NCBI GenBank assembly: GCA_964537285.1
Contig: CAZHZT010000003.1
Span: 1-64,000 of the forward strand
Source of the DNA: CAZHZT01 sp964537285
Lineage (GTDB): Bacteria; Bacteroidota; Bacteroidia; Chitinophagales; Saprospiraceae
Length of the DNA: 64,000 nt
Direction of reading: 5' to 3'
Under the pieces are notes generated by a model that did not search any database, was not told where the DNA came from, and saw only the letters and a list, made by a program, of their open reading frames with translations. Of the stretch, positions 36,101 to 43,178 are shown piece after piece; position 1 is the first letter of the stretch; every line of letters begins with the position of its first letter. A program made the position numbers and the translations under genes.

Positions 36101-38583
36101 AAAACATTGATTGCTACATCATCCAAAGGTGTGCAATTGTCTAACAGAACCAAGCCACCATAATTAGCAAACCAATTATCGACATCCGAAGGAATAGAGG
36201 TTGCATCGCATTGTATTTCGACTGTTGGAGGAGGCGTAACCACCAGAGGAGCTACTGTGTCAATTACTTCAAACGCTAGCGTAATGCTATCCGTATTACC
36301 ACAATTATCCGACACATAATAGGTAACCTGAGTAGTTCCGGTAGCAGGGCTACAAGTAGTACTTAGTCCACTATAATTTTCTGTCCAGAAAAACTCCCCG
36401 CAATTATCAGAAGCAATAATCTCATTATCTGCCCATTGTTTGATAATAGAATCTGTAACCATCGGATCCAGATCACAAGAAATAGTAAAGAAGGTATCTG
36501 AAGGGGGAGTAATTACAGGAGCTGTATTATCCGTAATAAAAAAAGCGGATTGTTGTGAAGAAGCATTCCCGCAATCATCAATAAATAAAAACTTCACACT
36601 TACCGTCCAAAAACAGGTGCCTATTGGCACGGTTGGGTAATTGGCATAGTTTCCAAATGTGATGGTATCACTACTCTCTCCGGTACTCGTACTATAGGTT
36701 AATCCAAACCAAAATGCCGTATCACAAGCATCTTGTATTTCTGTAAAAGCTCTTTGATCGATCCAATAGTTAAGCTGTGCCTGGTTATTCGCATCACATT
36801 CAACAGTAGTATCTCTGCCGGGAACAATAATTTGTGGGGCATTGGTATCAACAATCAGTACTTTTGCATCAATATCTGTTTCATTTCCACATTCATCAAC
36901 CGCTGTTATCGTTGCCGGATATTCACCTGATGCTCCGCAAGCAGGAATAAAAGTTCCGGTACTAGCGGTGTAGGTAACATCTCCGCAATTATCAATGGCT
37001 GCTCCGCCACCACCCTGCATTGCCCAATCCTGAATCAATACATCCTGGATATTCGTAAATTCACAGAAAACCACCAAATCATTAGGAGGCGTAACCCAAG
37101 TAGGGTTTTGATTATCATCAAGAAAAATAGTTGCTTGGGTGGAACCTGAATTACCGCATAGGTCCGTAAACACCAGATCGAACTCCAGGGAAGGTTCACA
37201 GCCACTTCCAATCAAGCGGATCAAGGTATCTGCAATTTCTGCCGCCGTAACTGTTTGTCCATTCAATGCTGGTTCGATAGTAATATCCGCTGAAGGGGAA
37301 CAATTATCTGTCAAAGCAATTCCTCCAAAGTTGACTAGCCAGGTAGCAATAGCAGGCTCAAAAGTGCTGGTATCACAATTAATTGTTGTATCCTGTGGTG
37401 ATACGGCCACCGAAGGAGCAAGCGTATCCACTACTTCAAACTGGATAACGATGCTATCTGCATTTCCACAATTATCAATAGCATAATAAACAACATCTGC
37501 CGTCCCGGTCCCGGGGCTACAAGCAGGATCAAAGCCCGGATTATTAACCTCCCATGTATATGTCCCGCAATTATCCACTGCTGTCATTTCTGCATCTGCC
37601 CATTGCTGAATGACCGAATCTAAAAAGACCGGATCCGTAGGGCAGTAAAAAGTTACTACTGTTTGAGCGGGTGTGTTAATACTTGGAGGTGTATCATCGT
37701 ATGTGCTGTAAGTTGCTGTCGTAAAGGCTATATTTCCACATCGATCAACAGCTGTAAAGGTAACGATTGTAGAATCACAGTTTGCATCAAAGCTCGGAGG
37801 CGCATCATTTGAATAAGCCAGCACACCACATTCATCATCTTCTGCCTGAATAATGCTCATTTGTTCGGCCACCCAGGCACTAAAATCGGCACTATCGCAC
37901 ACTTCTGAAGCATCCTGAGGGAATACGACAAAATAGGGAGAGCCTATATCCGGCTCTATAGTAATGTTTTGAGTAAAAGTAGATGCATTGCCAAAAGCAT
38001 CCGTTGCTGTCCAGATTCGTTCTACATTACCACCATTACACGAATCTGGAAGTGTAATGTTTTCATTAAAAGAAATCGTTAACGGAGAGTTCGGATCTCC
38101 AATGGCTGAGCAAAAATCATTGGCGACAACACTTCCCAAAGCAGGAGGCGCAGGCACTGCACTCGCGCAAGGCACCGATAAAGTTGGAGGAGGCAAGGTC
38201 AGGGAATCGAATACAGGAGCACCAATGTCTCCAAAATATATATAAATAGTTGTATCGAAAAAGCCTGCCTGGTTGTTCAGAATAAAAAACCGGATGGAAA
38301 CAGTTGTCCCTAAAGGCACTGTATCTCCAATCTCATAGCCCCCACTTATTGTAAGGGTTGTATCGATGGTAACGCAAGAAGGTAAGGTACAGCCTAAAAC
38401 GGGATTGTCAGGGTAGCCCCAGTCCAATATTCCCTGACAGGATTCACCCACATCTATAGTGTCCGGGCCCAGGTATTCAAATGTAATACCACTCTGTCCT
38501 TGAATAAAGTTGAAGCTTGAAAAAAAGATTATTATGATCCAAAGGATGCTGCGTTGAGCATTTCGTTTTTCTCCCATCTGCAT
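24112..38583 (-). CDS. Giant secreted adhesin-like protein, HYR-like repeats, type B T9SS sorting domain
   Basis: This is a 4823-residue extracellular protein. After a signal sequence (about 13-30) come HYR-like beta modules. A long tract (about residues 294-2631) then holds six higher-order repeats of about 389 residues, each of four distinct HYR-like modules. In these a CD or CG cysteine, a WL/WI helix segment, DNC and DxCGN recur, suggesting conserved disulfides. Further HYR modules (to about 3600), about eight Ig-like YEWTGP modules (to about 4380), four WSQ-type modules and a cadherin-like module follow. The last 90 residues are the gliding-motility-associated CTD (ITPNGDGINDALIIP, FNQWGDEVY), directing T9SS export. 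SprB-like adhesion or motility is inferred from this and from the neighbours. Confidence 0.92.
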   Translation of the reverse strand: MQMGEKRNAQRSILWIIIIFFSSFNFIQGQSGITFEYLGPDTIDVGESCQGILDWGYPDNPVLGCTLPSCVTIDTTLTISGGYEIGDTVPLGTTVSIRFFILNNQAGFFDTTIYIYFGDIGAPVFDSLTLPPPTLSVPCASAVPAPPALGSVVANDFCSAIGDPNSPLTISFNENITLPDSCNGGNVERIWTATDAFGNASTFTQNITIEPDIGSPYFVVFPQDASEVCDSADFSAWVAEQMSIIQAEDDECGVLAYSNDAPPSFDANCDSTIVTFTAVDRCGNIAFTTATYSTYDDTPPSINTPAQTVVTFYCPTDPVFLDSVIQQWADAEMTAVDNCGTYTWEVNNPGFDPACSPGTGTADVVYYAIDNCGNADSIVIQFEVVDTLAPSVAVSPQDTTINCDTSTFEPAIATWLVNFGGIALTDNCSPSADITIEPALNGQTVTAAEIADTLIRLIGSGCEPSLEFDLVFTDLCGNSGSTQATIFLDDNQNPTWVTPPNDLVVFCEFTNIQDVLIQDWAMQGGGGAAIDNCGDVTYTASTGTFIPACGASGEYPATITAVDECGNETDIDAKVLIVDTNAPQIIVPGRDTTVECDANNQAQLNYWIDQRAFTEIQDACDTAFWFGLTYSTSTGESSDTITFGNYANYPTVPIGTCFWTVSVKFLFIDDCGNASSQQSAFFITDNTAPVITPPSDTFFTISCDLDPMVTDSIIKQWADNEIIASDNCGEFFWTENYSGLSTTCSPATGTTQVTYYVSDNCGNTDSITLAFEVIDTVAPLVVTPPPTVEIQCDATSIPSDVDNWFANYGGLVLLDNCTPLDDVAINVFLAGEVAGSAEVADSLIRLIGGSCGPSLEVTLEFTDLCGNTSSINATIALVDNQPPLWATLPSNLVIPCEQSIIQSGLILNWLNQIGGGGVAQDNCGSVSYSNNFVALTPLCGSTAEVLVTFTATDECGNESDTSAMIQVVDDDAPELTVEATDTVVDCGVNNQSQLNEWIDAKGFAQISDVCDTAFWVAFNFTTTYGDSGDTILFGDLANYPEVPLGACNWTLDAQFFFSDDCGNWDSATADFSITDNIPPQIVPPLDTLVLLSCSSSLSALDSVITNWAEDNLIASDNCGAFSWSNDFTNLNATCGPLTGEANVTYFALDDCGNADSISIQFEVVDTIAPQINILPQDTSIACDENTIPAAVTDWLNRFGGLEWSDNCTPVADVNITFSIDGMLLNQNEVIDSVLNLIGSSCAPSIEVTFIVSDPCGNETMAAASILLFDDEMPVWEVFPSGLIIPCVQAADQDSIVQDWLDLFGGGAAQDNCGAVTYTNDYSGLTPLCGNTAEATVVFTATDECGNTTDISADIRIVDNDPPFVTSAAVDTLVDCGNNNQSQLDAWLNDYAMAEIADQCDGAFWMMFSYTTSYGESGDSIFFGDAANYPVVPIGACDWTINVELFFTDDCGNTASTTAAFSITDNIPPQITPPTDTLVTFSCLPEPASVDSLIDQWASDNITAFDNCGAFNWTNDFTGLNATCSPATGDAFVTYYAMDDCGNTDSVSILFEFIDTVAPVLIQAPQDTSIACDINTIEDAVLDWLSDFANIELDDNCTATDEISIELVLNGMQTSDVAVADSLIQLINTTCGPSLEVVFRYSDLCGNVDSASATVFLVDDQDPVWTKLPSDLIIPCEQAAFQDSIVQDWLNLRGGGMADDNCGNIAFTNNYNGLTPLCGVTAFAEVAFTATDQCSNEAIVTAEVRIIDEIAPQLVNSAQDTLIECGNNNQQALNNWIDQRASAVFTDNCDAVLSVAFNYTANDGQSADTVILGGTGNYPLAPLASCDWSVEVEFIFSDDCGNASSSTASFSIADVTSPEIAPTNDTLIIFSCSEDPVVIDSIIQNWAVNELSATDNCNAFNWTNDYVGLNPTCSPATGEIDVTYFATDDCGNVDSVEIRFEVIDTEAPVILQAPKDTAINCDTLILEAAVSQWIDQQVIVVEDNCTDSPDILYELRLNGISVSATEIADSILSLVGTGCAATIDVEFYFEDLCGNNASTLASFSLIDNEPPSWVAEPQDLDIPCELASEADSIINVWLNDHGNGIAEDNCSNISFSDNYSGLTPACGNTAMAAVQFAATDDCGNEAVQTAVVRIVDETPPFVVVPAADTIIDCGTDNQINLENWLIGQAGAAISDACDTAQWLFFNYSASDGTSGDSVLFSDLSGFPVVPFEACNWTLTAQFVFTDDCGNTAFEEAIFSVGDKEPPQISPDTDTSITFFCPIDSISLDSAINNWAEAEVMVTDNCGNVTWSNDFTGLNQSCSPATGNARVLFVAADDCDNTDSVYINFQVVDTSPPTFIESPKDTIAECDSMMIEAAVSQWIDNLGGAVMTDNCTNPEDIKLKVRLNGFSVNAAFITDSLLNLIGQGCGPSISVEFNFADLCGNAVSTFADFNLSDSQPPTWSDLPQNLVIPCAQEMQADSMINDWLAQVGGGSAFDNCGNVVYLDSLGEFTVVCGGTESATAYFTAVDECGNETVETALVEIVDEVAPFIVQAANDTLIDCGISSEQALQEWIDSQAGAIANDVCDTAKWVFFSYFTSNGQSGDSIAFGDYANYPPIPTLACIWGTNVTFYVADDCGNTSSDQAIFNIRDTIAPVFEDIPDTLFSTCSTIPVAVQPMVTDNCDPDPEVTFEEISFPGDCQTGFSLLRIWTATDACGESTTVQQWVSAKDDTSPDLFGVPGDTVTTCDNLPALPQIGVDITAFDICDTSILITFEETSDQDPDPTQCGHYSYTIQRTWTAADDCDNTTALTQNITVIDTVAPTFTTPADITVSCELADNLDSLGTPFNIADDCDSAPTSTFNDDILAGACSQNYQVTRTWVVSDACGNASTGVQVINVNDLITPILVEGASDQTLSCTSDTELENAFQTWIDDHGGAEVVDNCGVLTWFAAVPGSYDINDPNTFPGIPAGGLDAADCQSPVQGIYRQENVDFVAYDECFNAVMTSAQFTVLDNTLPEIEQCPVDVTISTALNSCDTLLSLPVPLIMDNCSAELINVGPSMSGLELTLPISSAVPGDFQTPVDPVVFNFGPVPAPPVIAVDTATLTIFLEQVDAEGPTEYFEIIGEDGSVLGITNPSSGQCGNSTTTIQIFPDQINSWSQDGMITIVLEPNIPTAQPGSFSINDLCPAGPPTGGGGQATGSLAYTANEPINFRIDYSVNGEAPQSFDINTGAEILFQVGSHDIDYTIYDCAGNSNDCSFSIEVVDDQAPVIACFPDLSVAISNDQDCDEGVSVAIPYPESITDNCSLGVTFTQSQPVNLQDAFLSFAYDPNYLDFIAEDKNFTFTNVPESAAGAGVQLTINLQGDVENPTEYFNVVGEDNYLIGTTEVGQPNVEVIVGSCDTVAIPSSAVATYLIPTSLFNSWAADGNLEITLESNQDFGTPPPGIFGDGISPFCTFFPPDTTSGISDGLSTAEMSISFEQINTSYYATGATTIPPSTFPISGQAPVHVFNPGTSEVFFNISDPFGNTDTCSFSVTVFDTLSPVALCQPITVEVNPSGLDPYVLMPQEVDAGSYDNCEITSMSISEDTITCNQAGSFINVTLSVEDASGNQASCETTVNIKTLPPEPSFAGGLCENDSLFLFANPPATSAPNNNFYAYEWTGPPNNALVSDEENPVLSGVDDTNSGIYNVTVTGVTGCSSVAPLEIEVGGMPPVPELSVVEKACVGDVVTLTTQAYNGVETIYYWYEGELPNGMLVDSTFSAQIDLPPFLSGGSFTYYVEVKIDGCMSMPSLEVDVQVTDIPVAEMSNAPVIQECEGANIQLGTDITGPNITYEWTGPNGYFSTLQSPPALEDVDTIDSGVYFLTIFDDGCASIPDETVVLVNPLPEVPVIFGPEELCEGEDLKLVLNDSLADAYTWFSPLLTTFITEDPEIIISSVDSSHSGSWSVYATLDGCQSALSNFFNVQVRATPDAEANFDFPACEGADFQLQANSYLGAEYDWEGPDGFESLLQNPITPSVAGEYSVTITSGAGCADSATVEVEVTPAPQITAIGNTGVGCVDGNSEIELLATFFPPDPGDYSYHWTGPDDFESFDPTAIIPEGSAQDNGNYTLVVTSGVGCTSEEATTIVSVKDTPEPPSLSPIGPVIACEGDPLTLVTDNYPNDAVYTWNTPIGSSNTDSPNFDIDEVVPINGGEYNVFVTVDGCVSKLSPSTTVIVNPKPEVPSVLGLPNPVCVGDTLQLETKFFVNATYNWTGPAGFNGTVYNPVIYPVENIHQGSYSVQVTIEGCTSDFSEPAFVSVASRPNAPIIESNSPVCIDNADAELLLFVNPDNVTDDGQYTWFYSPNQSIIGGPSDADSLLLNDLSAYSPGEHPFYATLTNDFGCESATSEEITVIFDDIPAIEAFAGDDHFLCNNENIALNAEMPATGEGMWSQVGGIPVSITNPASPTSVVQGLQTEESYLLQWSLSNGACVNYDADTVLIDVYSDNQEPLAIQDMTLCDTTSIVLQAIAAQSGASGSWSQPNNQTNAGIKIVNPDSNVVAVNDLIPGDSYIFFWTLSNPGCGAFASDSVIVDIGSSDIDMALTTADFEICEADQVTLEAEPLVQSEGTWSSDDPVIEILSPNSNSSVALGLNPGNNLFFWEIMNEGCGTFSKDTLVVFFEPGAELQDDSDTTAFATPVEIFPLNNDLLPMGEYFVELTISPNQGTIEFDEEEEMFTYTPSLDFSGQDRFGYKVCPVICPDFCSDALVFVNVQQESECVVPSIITPNGDGINDALIIPCLLNDRYPENRISIFNQWGDEVYNASPYRNDWEGTFQGQQLPVGTYFFVMEFNGDKEPQSGFIVIER
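30690..37700 (-). repeat. Six tandem ~1,165-bp coding super-repeats
   Basis: Equivalent module landmarks (the VDCG-NNQ coding segment) recur near 30960, 32130, 33293, 34455, 35623 and 36792, a spacing of 1,162-1,170 bp. Each unit encodes four non-identical HYR-like modules in fixed order. Bounds are approximate. Confidence 0.8.
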
Positions 38584-38996
38584 GAACTGGTTGTTTAACT
38601 CAGGTTTACAAGTAATGACAATTTATTATATGCAATAAATTTGCCAGATTTTTTTTCTTTTTTAAAAAATGTCAATTATTTTAGCTTTTTAAAACTCTTC
38701 AGATACAGCCAAAGGGTAGATTTTACAGGAAAGATCAAAAAGCATTAGACTTTATTCTTCTCACTTATAAATACGTAGAAAACAGGTGTAGGGGAACAAA
38801 AAAGAGGGTAAAAAAGGGTAAAGAACCGTCGAATGGCTCCAAATTGCTTAAAAAAGCTTGCCTGACAGGGTGTTGAAAGTACTTTATAAATGAATACATG
38901 ACATATTACGGTTTTTGAGAATAAAGATTGGGAAAACCTATATGTCAAATAGCTTGCCAAAAAAAGTGAAGAAAATAAGAAAAACCATTTTGCCGC
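38584..38996. other. Gene-free spacer upstream of the giant gene
   Basis: This AT-rich 413-bp stretch should hold the promoter of the giant gene, but I see no convincing TAnnTTTG box, repeat or RNA gene. A 71-codon minus-strand frame (38745-38960) looks non-coding. Confidence 0.5.
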
Positions 38997-39182
38997 CTAT
39001 TCCTCCTCTTCCGATTCGCGATCTTTTAATTTTTTATCTTCCACATTCTCGTTTAGAAACTCATTCAATTTATTAACATTGTAGTTGGAAATGATTTCAC
39101 CAAATTCATTAATCTTAATATCAAAGCCTTTAAGATCTTTGTGAATATCCGGCCCGCCTTTTTCATTTTTTTTCTTAGCCAT
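38997..39182 (-). CDS. Small charged hypothetical protein
   Basis: The 61-residue product is highly charged, with a lysine-rich start (MAKKKNEKGGPD) and an acidic end (ESEEEE). Its central stretch (FDIKINEFGEIISNYN) has alternating strand character that looks protein-like rather than random. I do not know a function. It stands alone, divergent from the ACMSD-like gene. Confidence 0.65.
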   Translation of the reverse strand: MAKKKNEKGGPDIHKDLKGFDIKINEFGEIISNYNVNKLNEFLNENVEDKKLKDRESEEEE

Positions 39183-39306
39183 AAAAACAAGTATTTTTGT
39201 TTTCAGAAAGTCAGTATGCCGGGTTCACTCCAAAATACTGGCTTTTCTGAAACGGTGATTTATCTTACAACAAATTTAAAAGAATTAATTTAAATACTCT
39301 ATACCC

Positions 39307-40365
39307 ATGTACAAAATCAATGGCCACGGCCACTTACTACCCTATCCCGAACAAATTCCGGCTTTCATGAAGGAAAAAAAATTGTTCTGGATTGATGATG
39401 ACCGAAAATATATGCGCCAAGGAGATTGGAAACGCCCCGTCACTGATGACAGCTTCTTCTTAAATGAAAAGATCGCCTGGATGGAAAAAAACCAGATCGA
39501 CCATGAGGTAGTACTGAACTTATCTCAATTGTACTGCAGTGGTGTTGACCGCCTTTGCGCCAGTGATATCATCCGCTTTCAAAATGACTTTAATGCTGAA
39601 GTGCAACATACACACTCCAAAAAATTCACCTGTGGCTTTGTCGTTCAGCCTGCCTGGATCGACGATGCCTTAACAGAAATCGATCGTTGCGTTTCCGAAC
39701 TAGACCTTTCTCTTTTATGCCTCCCTACTCACTTCCTGGACCGCAACGGCAAATGGTGCTCTGTCACTGATGATTGCGCCGAACCTATTTTTGAAAAAGC
39801 TAATGAAAATGGCCTTGCCGTAGAAATTCATCCGTATGATGGTCAAAAGATCATTCAACTGGAAGATCGCTATTGGCGTTTTCATTTGGTATGGATGTGT
39901 GCACAAACAGCGGATGCCTTCCACCTTTTTGCGCTGAGGGATTATCCCAATAAATACCCAAAGCTGCGCACTTGCTTTGCCCACGGCAATCAATTCGGCC
40001 AAGTGAACCTGGGCCGCCGAATCCAGGGCTTTGAAGGAAGGCCTGATTTTTTTGAAGGCACTACGCACCCCAAAGAAAATATGCGAACACCAAATGTATT
40101 TTACGACACTCTGGTTCATGACGTCTATTCTTTCCGCCTTTTAGCAGAGCGGCAAGGCGTGAGCCAAATTATATGTGGCCTTGATGATCCCTACCCGCTT
40201 GGTGAAATGGAAACCGTACCGGGCTGTTATCCAGGTAAAGTTATTGATGAAGCCGTTGAATTAGGAATTATTTCCAAAGAAGATAAGGAAAAAATTTGGA
40301 AGGATAATGTATTGAATTGGCTGTATGGAAAGGAGCATGGGAAATTTTGGAAGCGGGTAGAATAA
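39307..40365 (+). CDS. ACMSD-like amidohydrolase-fold decarboxylase
   Basis: It fits aminocarboxymuconate-semialdehyde decarboxylase of the kynurenine/3-hydroxyanthranilate branch of tryptophan breakdown. Metal ligands are H7 and H9 (GHGH), H175 (HPYD) and probably D293 in GLDDPYPLGE, close to the family DYPFPLGE motif; H226 (FAHGN) is the likely catalytic histidine. Length is 352 residues. No other kynurenine-pathway gene is adjacent, so the assignment rests on motifs. It ends in a clear terminator. Confidence 0.78.
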   Translation: MYKINGHGHLLPYPEQIPAFMKEKKLFWIDDDRKYMRQGDWKRPVTDDSFFLNEKIAWMEKNQIDHEVVLNLSQLYCSGVDRLCASDIIRFQNDFNAEVQHTHSKKFTCGFVVQPAWIDDALTEIDRCVSELDLSLLCLPTHFLDRNGKWCSVTDDCAEPIFEKANENGLAVEIHPYDGQKIIQLEDRYWRFHLVWMCAQTADAFHLFALRDYPNKYPKLRTCFAHGNQFGQVNLGRRIQGFEGRPDFFEGTTHPKENMRTPNVFYDTLVHDVYSFRLLAERQGVSQIICGLDDPYPLGEMETVPGCYPGKVIDEAVELGIISKEDKEKIWKDNVLNWLYGKEHGKFWKRVE

Positions 40366-40389
40366 AAAGCTACGGTAACGTAGCTTTTT
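40364..40389. terminator. Bidirectional terminator
   Basis: AAAAAGCTACG pairs with CGTAGCTTTTT around GTAA, overlapping the stop of the ACMSD-like gene and facing the convergent FAD oxidoreductase gene (stop at 40408). Confidence 0.75.
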
Positions 40390-40407
40390 ACTCTGCCAGC
40401 CCCGTCT

Positions 40408-42048
40408 CTATGCAATCTCTTCTCCACACTCATAAGGTATAAAATCGTCCAGTCCGCATCGTTCCATGAATTCATTATTAAAAGCTTCCTGAACGTCCTC
40501 TGACATTACCCGGGAGCGTTGTCTTTTCCAATTCTCCACGACCTCCTTCCCGTAGATGTTTTCCACTCGTTGTTTGTTGAGCACACGGTTAATCTTGCCC
40601 CAGTGAAGTGAATAAGGAATGGTTTCTGCTTCCAGCTTTTCAACAAGCTTGTTCACAAATTTATAGTTGATTTTACTATCAATGCCATCTAGTTCCAGAA
40701 CGCAACTATTCTCCCATTTCGTAAATCCAAGCATAGCTTCTGTACCTTTTACAAAACGGAAAGCCATGATACCTGCCAGCTTGCATTTTTTATTAATTTC
40801 CAGGCAAAGGTCAATTACTTTTTTCAAATCGGCTCGATCCAAACCGAATGCCACACTAAACAAATTTCCGCGCAACTCTGTGTTCCTAAACATTTCGCCC
40901 ATCGTTCCTTCTTCTTCAGAAGGCTTGTTATAGACTGCATCGAATAGAGTATTCACTATTGTAGGTATCAATGCTCGATTTAAAAAACCTGCTGTCTTTT
41001 GAATGGTATCCAAAACAGACTGTATCAGGCCTGAAGTTGACTTCCCATAGGTGTAGCCCTCTTCAGGCTCGAACTTATTATATTCCTCACGATAAGGAAC
41101 CTTGTAAATCGTTCTGAAATAAACACCCTTTTCAGGATTATTGTACTCAAAATCATGGGGATTAATGGCCAACTCCAAGTGATAAAGCGGATGCGCTTGA
41201 TCTTCAATCGGATATTTTAACAGTTCATTCATCAAGTGGAATTGTCCACTGGTAATTGCTTGTTCAAAATTACCATCAAATGGGATCCGCGTACGTTTTT
41301 GCTCCAATAAAAAGCGATCTTCTACTTCAATTAATACACCATGAATAATTCCGAAACTACCGAAGCTTACCAATGCCGCATTAAACAAATCATCATCAAT
41401 GATGACTTCCGCCCCTAACTTTTCATGAAAAAAACCGGATGTAATTTGATTGGAAGCCCTCTCTATATAAACATGCCGGTCTGATCCTGTAATGATGTGT
41501 AAGCCCCGAATGGTTTCCGAAATAGCTCCATAAAAAAGAGCTCCGCCGTGAGTTCCCGTAGAAAAAGCGCCCACAATAGTCTGCCCATTACTCCCTCCTG
41601 ATGCCTTAATGCATTTAGGTGGGTTGCTTTTCTTTTCAAGAAATTCATTTATTGAAATGACGGTATTCCCACATTGCAGGAAGCGGTAATTTTCTGCTTT
41701 GCTTCCGCGGGCAAGAAACTCAGGAAGAAAATTACTTTCTCCCAGGTTAAACTTATGACGTAGCCGCTTCGTATTAATTATCGTATCATCACAGACGGCC
41801 ACTTTACTAAACGACCAGCCACTCCCCATCGCCCGAACGTTCATCTGTTTGGACATTGATTCTCGTATTATCCACTGAAGGTTTTCGGTACACCTTTTAT
41901 ATTGCTCAAATTGATCCAGTTCTAACCAGGATTCATCATTTATGTAAGGATCATAGGACTGGTTTTTATCCAGATGTTGGGTGAAATTTTCATGAAGATT
42001 GGTAAATTTTTCAATCTCCCATGCTCTTATTCCATTTGGGTAAGACAT
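40408..42048 (-). CDS. FAD-binding oxidoreductase, aldonolactone oxidase-like
   Basis: The N-terminal part is a PP-loop FAD_binding_4 domain (about 45-250) with GSGWSFSKV and the FAD-contacting SGGSNGQTIVGAFSTGTHGG motif. The C-terminal half resembles the substrate domain of D-arabinono/L-gulonolactone oxidases. Length is 546 residues and no signal peptide is evident. No HWR-like covalent FAD histidine was identified with certainty. The substrate is unknown; the gene stands alone. Confidence 0.8.
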   Translation of the reverse strand: MSYPNGIRAWEIEKFTNLHENFTQHLDKNQSYDPYINDESWLELDQFEQYKRCTENLQWIIRESMSKQMNVRAMGSGWSFSKVAVCDDTIINTKRLRHKFNLGESNFLPEFLARGSKAENYRFLQCGNTVISINEFLEKKSNPPKCIKASGGSNGQTIVGAFSTGTHGGALFYGAISETIRGLHIITGSDRHVYIERASNQITSGFFHEKLGAEVIIDDDLFNAALVSFGSFGIIHGVLIEVEDRFLLEQKRTRIPFDGNFEQAITSGQFHLMNELLKYPIEDQAHPLYHLELAINPHDFEYNNPEKGVYFRTIYKVPYREEYNKFEPEEGYTYGKSTSGLIQSVLDTIQKTAGFLNRALIPTIVNTLFDAVYNKPSEEEGTMGEMFRNTELRGNLFSVAFGLDRADLKKVIDLCLEINKKCKLAGIMAFRFVKGTEAMLGFTKWENSCVLELDGIDSKINYKFVNKLVEKLEAETIPYSLHWGKINRVLNKQRVENIYGKEVVENWKRQRSRVMSEDVQEAFNNEFMERCGLDDFIPYECGEEIA

Positions 42049-42111
42049 AACATTTAAAGTTAAGGGTTAAGGATTAAGGGTTATTTTTTCACAGAATATA
42101 GTGTGCTTGTG

Positions 42112-42435
42112 TTAGTCAATTGATCCGGATTCAGGTTCAAAAGGGCAACATTGATATTCGACGGTAACAGGAACTGCAATTCCAAGGGAGATAGCGGAAA
42201 CAAGGATGTGCCCTATGTTATTTTTTGCAGTGACGATGCAGATACTCTCGCAGCTAGAATCCGTTTGAATATCTTTAGGTTCAACGAGGCCCCAAAACCA
42301 AACCCATTTGGTCACTTTTTGAGGAGTTGGAATATCCGTGTCGTATTTAGCTACGACCTTCATATTCATGCAGCCAACGAATAAAAAAAGGGAAAAAGCA
42401 AATAAAGAAATGCCAAGAAAACGCTTGATTTTCAT
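42112..42435 (-). CDS. Bor/Iss-like lipoprotein
   Basis: A lipoprotein signal ends at C22 (LFLFVGC). The 107-residue protein then follows the pattern of the lambda Bor family: WVWFWGLVEPKDI, a CESICIVTAKNN stretch, a hydrophobic ISLGIAVPVTVEYQCC near the end. Bor/Iss proteins are outer-membrane lipoproteins linked to serum resistance in enterobacteria. Similarity is by eye; the role here is unknown. It lies upstream of the FAD oxidoreductase gene with a 63-nt gap. Confidence 0.6.
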   Translation of the reverse strand: MKIKRFLGISLFAFSLFLFVGCMNMKVVAKYDTDIPTPQKVTKWVWFWGLVEPKDIQTDSSCESICIVTAKNNIGHILVSAISLGIAVPVTVEYQCCPFEPESGSID

Positions 42436-42510
42436 TTGTTTTAGGTTTTTTGTGGTTATTTAACAAGGTAAAATTAGAAAAATTTCCTTTTGCATGCAAG
42501 TTTTTTTTCA

Positions 42511-42633
42511 GGGTGCATTTCATTTTGTTGCCGTTATTGAAAAGGTGTTTTTTTTAGAGATAGGCACGCGGTAGCGTGCCTATCTCTAAAAAAATCTTTT
42601 CTCTTGCCGGCAGCAACAAAATGAAATGCACCC
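42511..42633. repeat. Double-stem hairpin (family D)
   Basis: Outer 21-nt arms GGGTGCATTTCATTTTGTTGC and complement enclose an unpaired part and a second perfect hairpin (TTTTTTTAGAGATAGGCACGC around GGTA, 42548-42592). It lies between two minus-strand genes. Confidence 0.7.
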
Positions 42634-42663
42634 GTTTTCACATTAAAAATGTGGCAGCCCATT

Positions 42664-43143
42664 TTACAAGCCCTCCAGTTCTTCAAATATCTCTTTATAA
42701 TCGAACTGCAGGTCTTCGTGAAGTTTCTCCATAGCCTTTCGGGCCATGCGCAATTGCTGTTCAAAAATATTTCGCAAGATCCGATGTTTATTAATGCCAG
42801 GAGACAGTTGGCTAAGTTTTTGGCAAAAGTGAAGCAATAACTCTGTTTCTGTTTCCTTTTTTTTAGAATAACGAATGAATTTTTTAATCTCCCGTAAGAT
42901 TTTTCGGATGCTTTTTTTCACGAGGTAGTAAGTCTTCTTGTTTATAGCCTCAAACTGTTCATCCACCTCTTGCTTTATCTTTTGAATGTAAGCTTCTTCA
43001 TCATTCGCTTCAAACAAAAGATATGTCAGCAACTCCTTGTTCTCCTTTTTAAATTTAGCCATCTTCAGGCAAACTTCAAGGAGCTCCTTTGGAGCACGAG
43101 TCGACAATTCTTGTTTAAGTATTTTTATTGTTGCAGCTTCCAT
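42664..43143 (-). CDS. Helical cytoplasmic hypothetical protein
   Basis: The about 159-residue product is almost entirely helical and charged (KEVDEQFEAINKKTYYLVKKSIRK), without membrane segments. I recognise no function. I prefer the ATG at 43143 (MEAATIK) over an upstream GTG that would overlap the LysR stop. It follows the LysR gene by 35 nt on the same strand, so co-transcription is possible. Confidence 0.7.
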   Translation of the reverse strand: MEAATIKILKQELSTRAPKELLEVCLKMAKFKKENKELLTYLLFEANDEEAYIQKIKQEVDEQFEAINKKTYYLVKKSIRKILREIKKFIRYSKKKETETELLLHFCQKLSQLSPGINKHRILRNIFEQQLRMARKAMEKLHEDLQFDYKEIFEELEGL

Positions 43144-43178
43144 AGAGTAAAAATAGTGAAAATTAAGTTCCTGAAGCA

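Noticed and set aside
30690..37700. CRISPR-like regular repetition
   Set aside because: The period is about 1.17 kb and in frame in a coding sequence; repeats are diverged and there are no short spacers.
24196..38245. Many plus-strand frames of 60-225 codons inside the giant gene
   Set aside because: They are antisense shadows of a repetitive coding sequence; they recur in step with the repeats and lack protein character.
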